45,917 nucleotides of DNA from Thermoflexales bacterium (lineage in GTDB: Bacteria; Chloroflexota; Anaerolineae; Fen-1058): positions 1 to 45,917 of the forward strand of contig JAFGFO010000076.1 of assembly GCA_016931085.1 (NCBI GenBank). Reading direction: 5' to 3'. The stretch's first letter is position 1. Every line of letters starts with the position of its first letter. The notes below the pieces were generated by a model, which did not search any database, was not told where the DNA came from, and worked only from the letters and a program-made list of their open reading frames with translations. Position numbers and translations under genes: made by a program. Positions 18,448 through 27,355 of this stretch are shown here, in pieces.

Positions 18448-21234
18448 TTACAACAATCTTCCCTGCACAGGCTCTTCCTCAGCCCGCATCAGGGCATTGT
18501 CATAATACATTAGCAGCCCGGCGTCCTCTTGCAGCACAGCCTCCGGCAAGCGCTGCGCCACCCGCACGATGAGGGCGTAATCCCGCTCGCGCCAGGCATG
18601 CTTGAAGCCGGCCCGCACCGCCTCGGTGCGAAAGAGCTTGAGCTTGGGCGCCCGGCCGCTCGCCCCTGCCTCGGCATACTCCTGGAACTCACGCAAGAGC
18701 GTCCGCTCGCGCAGTTTCTCCAAGTCATCCTGGCGGGCCGGGTCGGGTGCGTACCAGCGATCAAGCTCATCCTTGAGGAAATTCTGCGCCAGCACCTCCC
18801 CCAACTCGGGCAAAGCCTCGTGCCTGGCCTGGTGCAGCTCGCGCAGGAACTTGGGCTGGAGATCCTGGTAGGTCTGCGGGCCGGCGCCGGTGACCGGATC
18901 AAGCTCGCGGCGCAGCCACTGGATAGCCGATTTCTCGTCGGTGACAAACAGCGCCAGTTGTTCCACCCGGCTGGCTTGCATGCGGCGCTTGTCGTATTCG
19001 GCTGCCTGGGAGGGCAAAAAGTACATCTCGTCGCGCTCTGGGAAGCGCTGCTTCAGTCCAGCGTAGAACTCGGCCGCGCCCAGTGGCACGCTAAAGCCAC
19101 GTTGGATGTGAAAGGCCACCATGCGGTCGTAGAGCAGGTAGGCCTGCCGCTCGGCAACGACTTCCAACACATCATCTTGCTCGACAGCGATGGGCAACTG
19201 CTCAAAGTGCTGACGGATAAAGGCCCACGCGCCCTCTTCGCTGCCGGCCTGATCCAAGAAGCGGCGCTCAAAGCCGGTGCGGGGCTTGTAGGCCGAGATG
19301 ACGAGGTCTTGCTTGGCAGCGCTGGCAGCAGTAACCTGGCGGTAGGAACTCTGCTGCTTATCTAGCGTTCGCACATCGGCCACGACAAACCCGGCCGAAA
19401 GAATCGCTTCCTGGATAGCGTTCCAAACAGAATTATGGCTGTTGTGAAATTCAACCGTCATCCAGCGCCCTGGCTTGAGCAAGTGGTAATAGGCACGAAA
19501 TGCCTGGCGCATGAGTTCCTGATAATCAGCCAATCGTTTCTCTTTGGCCTGGTCAATAATTGCTTCGGGTTGGCTGTTGGTGCGGACGCGGTGCCAGGAT
19601 TCGACAAGATGATTCAAGTCGGCGTAGTAAATGTTTTCGCCAAAGGGGGGATCGGTGAAAATGTAATCAATGCTACTGGAGGGTGCGATGACTATTGTTG
19701 CGGATTGCGTGCTAATCGCGCTGCAACCTTGCCGCTGGGGCAAAGCTCTAAAGGCTTTAGTGAGGCGCTCAGTTTTGCCGTCCAAGATATACCAAGGAGA
19801 AACCTCAGATATAAGCGAAGAGATATAATAAACTCCATTAAGGTAACGATTCACTTGTGAGAAGTGTGTTGGCCCGTAGCGATTCAACAAAGACAAGCCC
19901 CAAATTGTCTGCTCGACAGCGAACAGCAAGAATGCCCTCAGTCGCTGGTCAGTGATCTGTTCAGCCCGCGTCCACAATGCAGCCAGCGACTGGCGGGCAC
20001 GGGGCAAAAAGAAGTGATGCAAATGGGTAACGCCATAGTTGGCAATTCGCATGCGTTGGTGTGTCATGTGCATGTACGGTAATTCATCCGTCACCAAGCA
20101 CGTGGGCGACGGCAACGCTTCTATGCGCTCCAACAAAGCTAAATCGCCAGCCTCTATCCGCTTGGTATGCTTGGCGCGCCCAACCTTGTATTCGATAAGA
20201 ACAGGGCGGCGTTTCAGCGTTTCACATGTACGCCCAAGCACCGGATCAAAATAGGTGATGCGGCTCTTGTCCAATCTGCGCTTACTCAGGCCAACTCCAC
20301 AATGAGGGCAAGGGAACTCTTCTTTGACCCGCTTTGTTTGTGAGTCCAGTGACTCGTCAAGAAAGACAATCTCCCGGCTGCACTCGGGACAGGTGAAAAC
20401 TTCTGACCAAACTGTATAACTGATTTTCCCCTTTGTCTTCCCATCCGTGTGCAACGTCTCGTACATCCAGCCACACTCGTCCTCTACTTCTTGCAAAATG
20501 CGTTTCGCTTCGCGCTCGAAAGCCGCCACATCCACTGGGGTGTTGTAATTATAAGCGATAAAGGTGGCTGCCGGGGAAAGGTCCACCAACACAGATTTGC
20601 GCGCTCCCAGGCGCGACATGGGCTGGCCTCTCTCGTCCAGAATACTGCCATCTTTTTTCACCCGGTACCCCAGGCTCTCGACCGCCTTTTTGTCGCCGCA
20701 CAACTGGGCCGCCACGCCCGTCATGCCGGTGCCGCAAAAGCCATCAAAGACGATGTCGCCAGGATCGGTATAATGCAAGATATAGCGCATGATGGCCTTG
20801 TGGGGCACTTTGGTGTGGTAGGAATGTGCATTGTAGATGGGGTCATTCTTGCCCTCGCTCACATCGGTGGCGAAAGGCTCACGATGATACACCCTCACCC
20901 CTTCCCCGCCCTCCGGGCGTCCCAAAGGGCGAGGGGAATCGCCGTTATCGCGGGTATCATCGGGCAGGTCAAGCTCGGCACGGAGTTGGGCACGCTCGGC
21001 CTGCCAACGCTCAATGATTTCGGACAAGAAGGGATTAGGGCAAGCGGTGTAATAAGGTGGGTCAGAAAGCGCCAGGATGTCGGCATCCTCGCCAATGGGA
21101 AAGCCCTCGATGGCGCGGAATTCGGGGTCTTGCAGCTTTTCCCGCAGGCGGTCCAGGTATGCAGCCCACTCGGCCTGGCGAGCGACCTGGTCGGGAGATG
21201 CTTGGTCAGGCATGAGTTGGGGTTGGTGGGGCAT
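18448..21234 (-). CDS. pglX: BREX-type DNA methyltransferase (PglX class, adenine/N4-cytosine type)
   Basis: This 928-residue S-adenosylmethionine-dependent DNA methyltransferase is presumed to mark host DNA in the BREX system. Motif I is DGFCGTGMTG (164-173) and motif IV is TDPPFGENIYY (527-537). Between them are two Cys pairs (C282/C285 and C309/C312), a zinc ribbon probably used for target recognition. An extra SDPPYYTACPNPF sits at 57-69, before motif I; this looks like a family feature rather than the active site. The remaining 350 residues are helical. ATG 21234 is preceded by GGTGAT. Residues about 97-113 (SPRPLGRPEGGEGV) are encoded by an interspersed repeat. BREX-3 uses this type (PglXI) rather than the long PglX of BREX-1. 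Adenine modification is expected from BREX but not proven by sequence. Confidence 0.88.
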   Translation of the reverse strand: MPHQPQLMPDQASPDQVARQAEWAAYLDRLREKLQDPEFRAIEGFPIGEDADILALSDPPYYTACPNPFLSEIIERWQAERAQLRAELDLPDDTRDNGDSPRPLGRPEGGEGVRVYHREPFATDVSEGKNDPIYNAHSYHTKVPHKAIMRYILHYTDPGDIVFDGFCGTGMTGVAAQLCGDKKAVESLGYRVKKDGSILDERGQPMSRLGARKSVLVDLSPAATFIAYNYNTPVDVAAFEREAKRILQEVEDECGWMYETLHTDGKTKGKISYTVWSEVFTCPECSREIVFLDESLDSQTKRVKEEFPCPHCGVGLSKRRLDKSRITYFDPVLGRTCETLKRRPVLIEYKVGRAKHTKRIEAGDLALLERIEALPSPTCLVTDELPYMHMTHQRMRIANYGVTHLHHFFLPRARQSLAALWTRAEQITDQRLRAFLLFAVEQTIWGLSLLNRYGPTHFSQVNRYLNGVYYISSLISEVSPWYILDGKTERLTKAFRALPQRQGCSAISTQSATIVIAPSSSIDYIFTDPPFGENIYYADLNHLVESWHRVRTNSQPEAIIDQAKEKRLADYQELMRQAFRAYYHLLKPGRWMTVEFHNSHNSVWNAIQEAILSAGFVVADVRTLDKQQSSYRQVTAASAAKQDLVISAYKPRTGFERRFLDQAGSEEGAWAFIRQHFEQLPIAVEQDDVLEVVAERQAYLLYDRMVAFHIQRGFSVPLGAAEFYAGLKQRFPERDEMYFLPSQAAEYDKRRMQASRVEQLALFVTDEKSAIQWLRRELDPVTGAGPQTYQDLQPKFLRELHQARHEALPELGEVLAQNFLKDELDRWYAPDPARQDDLEKLRERTLLREFQEYAEAGASGRAPKLKLFRTEAVRAGFKHAWRERDYALIVRVAQRLPEAVLQEDAGLLMYYDNALMRAEEEPVQGRLL
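20892..20940. repeat. GC-rich interspersed inverted repeat in frame in pglX
   Basis: CCCCGCCCT and AGGGCGAGGGG form an imperfect inverted repeat around CCGGGCGTCCC. The encoded peptide is Pro/Gly-rich and lies in a loop between the N-terminal region and the YHREPF motif. This type of sequence is usually intergenic. Confidence 0.55.
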
Positions 21235-21303
21235 ATATCACCGTTTTTAGACTATCAGTATCCACACTTCTTGCTCGTGCAAAACAATTGCATATCATCA
21301 CTC

Positions 21304-24300
21304 TTATGTCATGGAACGCACCTGAAAAGGCAGCACACCGCTGCGCACCCCTAGCACAATTTGCTTGTCCAGGCGCAGTATATTGACAGGATCAGGTATA
21401 TCGCAGGCCCATCGCACATCGCTCACGTTTTCGTAGTAATTGCGGGGTACATAGATGAGTCGCAGAACATAGGATTCGGGATGCTGGCGGGCACGGTGAA
21501 ACTCGTTCGTAGTAAACACCACAGGGTGACCCTCTGAACTACCATCGGACGGTAAAATAGCTTTGACCTCTACCCGTCGTGGCGAAAGGATATCGTTGTT
21601 TAGCTCCCCCCAAATGCCAAAGGGATCCAGTACATCAAAACCTGGACCTCCTTCGTTGGCCACCTCGATCAAATCTTTGAATAACCCAACCAATTGGGAC
21701 GATACGTTGCTCCTGTTGGCCTGGCACAATGTGTCCCGGTGCTCATCCAATCGCGGCTTGAAGCGTTTCCAGGCCGCACCCGTGCCCCATGGGACATCGC
21801 CAGGGTTGGCCTGCCGGTGAGTCTCTATTGCATCTAATGTTCTGGCACGCTCGTCAACGTCCAACCCTAAAAAGCGTTGCCAGCAAACCTCTAAGACAAA
21901 CAACTCTGCCAGTCGGCCACGCACAGCCTGACCAACCGTCACAGGGCCGAGATTGCCACCACCGGTGCCTCGTCCTGCCTCAAATGTCTCCGATGTTGGT
22001 TGTTTGAGTGGAGGCTCAGAAGTAAAGCCGAATAGAGCTGCCGGGTCAAACGACAAACTACCCCCCTCAAGGCTCCGCTCCAGAGCACTGATGTGCTTCT
22101 GACGTTCACTCTGCTTTTGTGAATGCCGTTCCCCCAGGGGTTCAAGAGAACCCTCTTCCAGGCATTTGTGTAGCAAATCACGCAGATCATCCTTCGGCAC
22201 CTGGCTCAAAGAAGATATTGCAGCCTTGCAGAATGCCTGCCCCAACTCATGCCAATTTTCCTCTTCCCACTCAACCAACAACAGACCAAGCGAGTCGAAA
22301 TCTATAGGAACTTGGAGAGTTGAGTCAATATGCTTTAGAAAAGCATCGTCAGCTTCTACAGGCGGTACACGTAACATCTCTCGTCTCGCCCGTCCGCGGA
22401 TGTCCAGTTCCTGTTCGATCTCTTTAGCGCCATCGAATTCACCGGAGACAATCTGGGCAGCTAGCGCGGCGATAACAGCTATGTTCAAGCTTACCCTACA
22501 CGATTCCTGTTGTGCAGCCAGATCAGAGGGTAGATGGAGCAAATCAGCCTGGGCAAACCTCGCTCGCTTTTCCAAAGTCCAGCCAGCCTCACGCAGAACG
22601 GCGAGCATTTCCTTGCCCATCGCTATGTCACCACACGCCATCAGATCCTTGTCCATGGCCATTTGAAGCAACTTTGTGCGAGAGGTCTCTGGTAGATCAG
22701 GAGCAACAGAAGCCATAGCCGCCAATGGCTGGTCAGCCAGTGCACCCTCGGCAGACTTCAACTCTTCGATGGCCACTACCAACTCGTCTTCTGGAATCTC
22801 TTCAACTCGCCAGGTTGGGAGCGGTGTAGACGTTGCTTTACCTAATGCCCCCACCAGCCGCTTGATGCGCTCTGAAAGCCAATCCAATCGCTTCCGAGTC
22901 AAAGCAGTGACTTCGCAGACCAGCTCATCGATATCTACGCCACGGAAACGCAGCGCTCGCTCCACTTGATCACGTGGTGCGCTCAGCGCATGCTGCAGAT
23001 CGCCGACGGCCGTTGTTTGTTCGACCAAGAGCGCCAGTCCTTCTGCCAACACAACGACCCCAGAGCGACCCTCTCCCCGCTCGCTTTTATAAGCTGGATG
23101 CGAAAAGACCAAACAGCCATGCTCGTCTAAACCCGACCAGCCCGAGTCTTGAGATTCAGGTGGTATTACAGCTATCATTTGTTCCAAAGCATTAGTAACC
23201 TTCCCGGCTATCTCGTCGAGTTTCTCCGCTCGATGCGCCTTGAACACGCCTAGAAGGAGATCTAGTCGATCCTGTACCCTCGCTTGCAGCGCAGCGACTG
23301 CCTCGGGTGCCTCGACCGGATTACCCTTGTAAGCAGGTGGGTCTTTTGGATTCAGCCGGGTGGCGCCCAATGCCTCAGCCCACTTATAGAGTGCCGCCTG
23401 GAGCCGTCGCTGAGTTTCAAGAATCCATTTGTCTTTGTGTTCCTCTTGTTCCCAATAGCGTGGTGGCTGTGGGAAGAATGCCACGTCCTTGGAAAACCTG
23501 AGGGTGCCTTTGGCATCTTCCTCCAATGGAATGGCCCACTGCTTTCTTTCATACACAGCTCTCAATACCAGACCACAAGTAAGCACTGCACGTCGAGTCC
23601 ATAGATTTGCAGGTTCATGCTCCAGCACAATGCGCTCCAAGAGCCGGTATTGCGCCGCCAGCCAGGCATCGCGGCTGGCACCTTCAAATTCATCAATTTG
23701 CCAGCAACCTGCTGGGCCATCCCCAACGCGACTCTCCTCCAGCAGCCAGCGCAGCCTGGTCACCGCACCATGAAGACTCAGAATAGAAAGTGTGCCGATT
23801 TCTAGATCTTGGGCCACACGGGATATAGATTCTTCACAGGTATCCAGCAAAGGGAAAAACCCGGCCGGCTCAGTTGCGGGAGGAAGCTTTCTCTTGTCCC
23901 AGGCAATCATCGTGGCTGCCGGGAAGCGACGACTCTCAACATCCCCCAGGCGGCCACCGGAGATTGCTTGCCATAGTTCAAGCTGTGATAACTGAAAAGC
24001 AGCCAGCGAAGGGATTTTCTTACTCCAACTGCGGGGATAATGCCAACCTCTATTACAATACCATCCTGTCCACAACACATCGCTGGCTAGTCCTGGCCAC
24101 ACAGCAACCAAAGATCTGCGAAAAGCATCTATAACAGCCTGATTGCCATTGAAAGGTAGTCTGTCAAGATCTGCATCAACCAGGTCCGGCAGCCAGGTCC
24201 AGGCAGCCAGGAGGGAACCTGTTTCACCACCTCGCTGCAGGAGATCCTCTTGACAGCCTCTGCTGTGATCGCCTGAGAAAGCGGTGTGGTAAGGTCGAAG

Positions 24301-27300
24301 AGAAATATAACGACGGTAAGCCTGCAACAATTCACTTTGCGTCAGCCATATGGGAACAAGATCATCAGTTAGATCATTGCCTTTATACAGTTGCTCAGAA
24401 GCCTGGCAATTGATAGCGTGACTCTCACTGTCAAATTGTTGAGTACGTTCTCGGGAATCAAGCCAACGCCACTCCACTCGTGGGCCAATGCGCACACCCA
24501 AGAGCAGTAACAACCTAAATAAAGCAAGCGATGTTTCTTCAGAGTTCAAATCGGCTACATAAGACAATTGTTTTCGAGCTGGTATCCAACGTGGATCATC
24601 AGGTGAGGCAACCTCTGGGAAACGCGGGTCTTCAGCCGTTCGCCCAATAGCTGCACGAAAAGAAGCTAATTTTCGAATTGCTTTGGCCCAGTCAAGCTTC
24701 TGCGCATCCTTTTCCTCAGAAGCTGGTTGCGCGTTTTGCTCCAAAAAATCTGCCCACTCTAAACCAAACACAGCACATTCCGCAGCGATTTGCCCTCCAC
24801 TTTTTACCGGAACCTGGATGCTGGCCCAATACTGCTCACTTGTAAGACGCTCCCGGTCTTGATTTTGTTGTCCCGGCAGATATTTCTTCAATGTTGTCAA
24901 ATCAATGGCTGCATAAGGACGCGGATGAAGATCCTCCGCACCAGAGAAAGATTTCGTAGTAATGGATTGCAGCAAACCAGCTAGGTAACCTAAAACCGGC
25001 AGAACAGAATCGTCGTGCAATCGGACTGCTTGATCAGCTACACGGCGAAACAAATCTGGCCGGCTGTCGAAGCGAGTTGTCCCCCACTCTTCATAATAGG
25101 TAGAAAGAACACCTTCAACTGTACCTTCAGCCTCAATCACGTTTGAATCAACAAAATAAACAGGTACAATTGGCGGTGAAGGAAGTTGCTCTGCACGAGC
25201 CCTAGCGCTCAATCGTCGCCAGAAGACTATCCGGCTGGCTTGGAGCAGCGCGGATGTATCTGCCTCTCTTCGAGGTTCCGTAGGTACTAATAAAAGCTCT
25301 TCTTTTCCTTCATCCTCGTTAAAGCTTGCCGTGGCTGGTAAGAGAGGAACTTTACCGTGGCCTAGCATTGTGGCAGCTTCGCGAGCGGTCTTATCACTCA
25401 CACTCAGCAAATCACACATGCCCAAGAAAAAACTCCGAGCCAAACCAGCATTCACAAGCAAGGGTTTACTATTCGCCGAATGCCCCAAACACCTGTTCAA
25501 TTCCTGGGCAAATGTCAAGGGATCAATCTTTAACCCTATAGCCTCTGCTGCTCGCACCCATCGGTCTTTGGCATTTTCATACAACCATTGGTAGGCTAAC
25601 CGGCTATCACACTCTAGCAAACATAGTTGCTCAGACACTTTCTTCCCATCCAGAGTCATCTCTTCAAACAAGGATAATGCCTCTGGCCGATTGGGGAAGA
25701 AATATACATCGGCAGGACGCGCGTTGCCGCAGGTTGTTGGCACGCAAAGAGCCGTTTTCAATAGTTCCACAACCCACTCAGCAAGCTTGCACTGAAGCTT
25801 ATCGTGTTCAGCCCTAGCTTCCTCTTCTGGGTTAGCCTGGGGCAACAGGACCCAAGGCAACCACTTACGCAATGGACTTCCTGGTTTCAACAAATCATCC
25901 AGACTATTACCAAGTAGATCAACGGCTTCCCTTAATACCTGGCAGTTGTGATCTTTCTGGCTGATGGCCAACGCTGTGCGACTGGAGTTGACACGGAACG
26001 GGCCGTGGATGAGAAAAGGCAAACCAGATAGACTAGCCTCAATGGGATAATACAAAAACAACGGCTCGTTTCTCAAAGAAATGTGATCAGACGATGGCAC
26101 CTCCAGAAGAATGCGAATGTACTCTTGCGGCCCATCATTGTTTTGACTATCGCTACTCTGATCATCACTTTCTACACCCAGTTCCGTAGGTTTTGAGAGG
26201 ACAATAAAGTTGCGATGCTGGGGCGGTTGGTCTTGTGGGGCAGTCCCCGACCATTGCACTATTTTTAGCCGTACCTCTATAAAGGCATCACCGCAATCAC
26301 CTAACGGGGATAAAGGTTGTTCAATATCAATACGGCGCACTTCGATTAGTTTGCCTTCTTGAAAGCGAGCGAACTGAATCTCAGTAATTTCGCCCAATAG
26401 AACCAACACCCGTGGGTCCAATTCTGTCAACTCGTGCCATAGGGCTTCAGCACCGGCTTCCTTGGAAACTGTGCCCATTTGTTGCCGCCCACCGCAGAAG
26501 ATTTGATGGTTAAGCGATGTATGTTCTTTTTCAATCCTATTTAGGAGATGTTCCCATTCTTCATCGCGGTAGGGCAGGTAGACAACAGTGGTATAAGACT
26601 CCAATGGTCCAGGGGAACCATCATCTTTTACCCCCAGCCCACAATCACTGTATTCACCAAGCAGTGTCTCGACTAGGTGAGTATCCTCGCCCAATGTATC
26701 CCAATCATCCGAGTCGGAATGAGGTTGTGTGAACAGCGGCATATGAGGCAACTCGTCTAAGATGTCTTGCTCTCGCTGGCAACGAACATCATCGGGCCAT
26801 GTATCCATCTTGTCTAGCAAATGTTGAGCTGTACGGTAGCGGGAGAATGTTACCCGCAGCACCTCGTCGTTAACACGAGACCGGACAGAGAAAGCTCCAG
26901 CACGCAAAAGGATTGACTTGAGACCAATGCCTTTGTGACCGATGAATCCTTTGCCAGTCTTCTCGGACCGCATCAGGAAGCGAACCGCTTCGAGTACTTT
27001 TTCATCATGCAGGCGGAAGGGCGCACCTGTGTTGGCTATGGCCATCCCGCGCTCGGTCACAACAACGAGCACGCGACCAGGTGAAGTATCTCCTTCCAAG
27101 CGGCCACGATAGATGGCATCTCGGGCATTCTGGAGCAACTCGAGCAAGTGACGCTCTTCGTGATCCCCTGCAATGGCGCGGTCACCAGCACCTTTGGCCA
27201 GGTAGATTTTCCAAGGATCCTTCTTACAAGCCTGTTCGACCATTGTATTCAGCAGTTCATCGCATTGTTTTTCGAATTCTTGCTGAATTAATCCAGCGCT

Positions 27301-27318
27301 AATCCTAGGCACTATCAC
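21304..27318 (-). CDS. Sacsin/GHKL-type ATPase with DUF3883-like C-terminus, 2004 aa
   Basis: The N-terminus is an Hsp90/sacsin-like GHKL ATPase. The N box is ELLQNARDA (60-68, Asn64 binding Mg-ATP), a G1-like GMAIANTGAPF is at 91-101, and the glycine-rich lid GKGFIGHKGIGLKS is at 122-135. The C-terminal part GFDVLDPFGIWGELNNDI, then RRVEVKAI and ending LRLIYVPRNYY, resembles DUF3883 (the NO VEIN C-terminal domain), a restriction-endonuclease-like fold in which EVK would be catalytic. The roughly 1600 residues between are helical, with no motif I know. The start is GTG 27318 with GGAAGG upstream. Proteins of this design occur in defence islands; here it lies between BrxC and the methyltransferase, so it may replace or add an effector. 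The 23.8-27.3 kb part is visibly more AT-rich than its neighbours. Confidence 0.88.
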   Translation of the reverse strand: MIVPRISAGLIQQEFEKQCDELLNTMVEQACKKDPWKIYLAKGAGDRAIAGDHEERHLLELLQNARDAIYRGRLEGDTSPGRVLVVVTERGMAIANTGAPFRLHDEKVLEAVRFLMRSEKTGKGFIGHKGIGLKSILLRAGAFSVRSRVNDEVLRVTFSRYRTAQHLLDKMDTWPDDVRCQREQDILDELPHMPLFTQPHSDSDDWDTLGEDTHLVETLLGEYSDCGLGVKDDGSPGPLESYTTVVYLPYRDEEWEHLLNRIEKEHTSLNHQIFCGGRQQMGTVSKEAGAEALWHELTELDPRVLVLLGEITEIQFARFQEGKLIEVRRIDIEQPLSPLGDCGDAFIEVRLKIVQWSGTAPQDQPPQHRNFIVLSKPTELGVESDDQSSDSQNNDGPQEYIRILLEVPSSDHISLRNEPLFLYYPIEASLSGLPFLIHGPFRVNSSRTALAISQKDHNCQVLREAVDLLGNSLDDLLKPGSPLRKWLPWVLLPQANPEEEARAEHDKLQCKLAEWVVELLKTALCVPTTCGNARPADVYFFPNRPEALSLFEEMTLDGKKVSEQLCLLECDSRLAYQWLYENAKDRWVRAAEAIGLKIDPLTFAQELNRCLGHSANSKPLLVNAGLARSFFLGMCDLLSVSDKTAREAATMLGHGKVPLLPATASFNEDEGKEELLLVPTEPRREADTSALLQASRIVFWRRLSARARAEQLPSPPIVPVYFVDSNVIEAEGTVEGVLSTYYEEWGTTRFDSRPDLFRRVADQAVRLHDDSVLPVLGYLAGLLQSITTKSFSGAEDLHPRPYAAIDLTTLKKYLPGQQNQDRERLTSEQYWASIQVPVKSGGQIAAECAVFGLEWADFLEQNAQPASEEKDAQKLDWAKAIRKLASFRAAIGRTAEDPRFPEVASPDDPRWIPARKQLSYVADLNSEETSLALFRLLLLLGVRIGPRVEWRWLDSRERTQQFDSESHAINCQASEQLYKGNDLTDDLVPIWLTQSELLQAYRRYISLRPYHTAFSGDHSRGCQEDLLQRGGETGSLLAAWTWLPDLVDADLDRLPFNGNQAVIDAFRRSLVAVWPGLASDVLWTGWYCNRGWHYPRSWSKKIPSLAAFQLSQLELWQAISGGRLGDVESRRFPAATMIAWDKRKLPPATEPAGFFPLLDTCEESISRVAQDLEIGTLSILSLHGAVTRLRWLLEESRVGDGPAGCWQIDEFEGASRDAWLAAQYRLLERIVLEHEPANLWTRRAVLTCGLVLRAVYERKQWAIPLEEDAKGTLRFSKDVAFFPQPPRYWEQEEHKDKWILETQRRLQAALYKWAEALGATRLNPKDPPAYKGNPVEAPEAVAALQARVQDRLDLLLGVFKAHRAEKLDEIAGKVTNALEQMIAVIPPESQDSGWSGLDEHGCLVFSHPAYKSERGEGRSGVVVLAEGLALLVEQTTAVGDLQHALSAPRDQVERALRFRGVDIDELVCEVTALTRKRLDWLSERIKRLVGALGKATSTPLPTWRVEEIPEDELVVAIEELKSAEGALADQPLAAMASVAPDLPETSRTKLLQMAMDKDLMACGDIAMGKEMLAVLREAGWTLEKRARFAQADLLHLPSDLAAQQESCRVSLNIAVIAALAAQIVSGEFDGAKEIEQELDIRGRARREMLRVPPVEADDAFLKHIDSTLQVPIDFDSLGLLLVEWEEENWHELGQAFCKAAISSLSQVPKDDLRDLLHKCLEEGSLEPLGERHSQKQSERQKHISALERSLEGGSLSFDPAALFGFTSEPPLKQPTSETFEAGRGTGGGNLGPVTVGQAVRGRLAELFVLEVCWQRFLGLDVDERARTLDAIETHRQANPGDVPWGTGAAWKRFKPRLDEHRDTLCQANRSNVSSQLVGLFKDLIEVANEGGPGFDVLDPFGIWGELNNDILSPRRVEVKAILPSDGSSEGHPVVFTTNEFHRARQHPESYVLRLIYVPRNYYENVSDVRWACDIPDPVNILRLDKQIVLGVRSGVLPFQVRSMT

Positions 27319-27355
27319 TCTCGCCTTCCTTAATTATTGTTGTGATCCAACAGCT

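Noticed and set aside
5839..21234. DISARM rather than BREX
   Set aside because: The methyltransferase and DUF1998-type helicase would fit DISARM, but no PLD nuclease (DrmC) is present, and BrxF, PglZ and DUF6079/BrxC are BREX markers.
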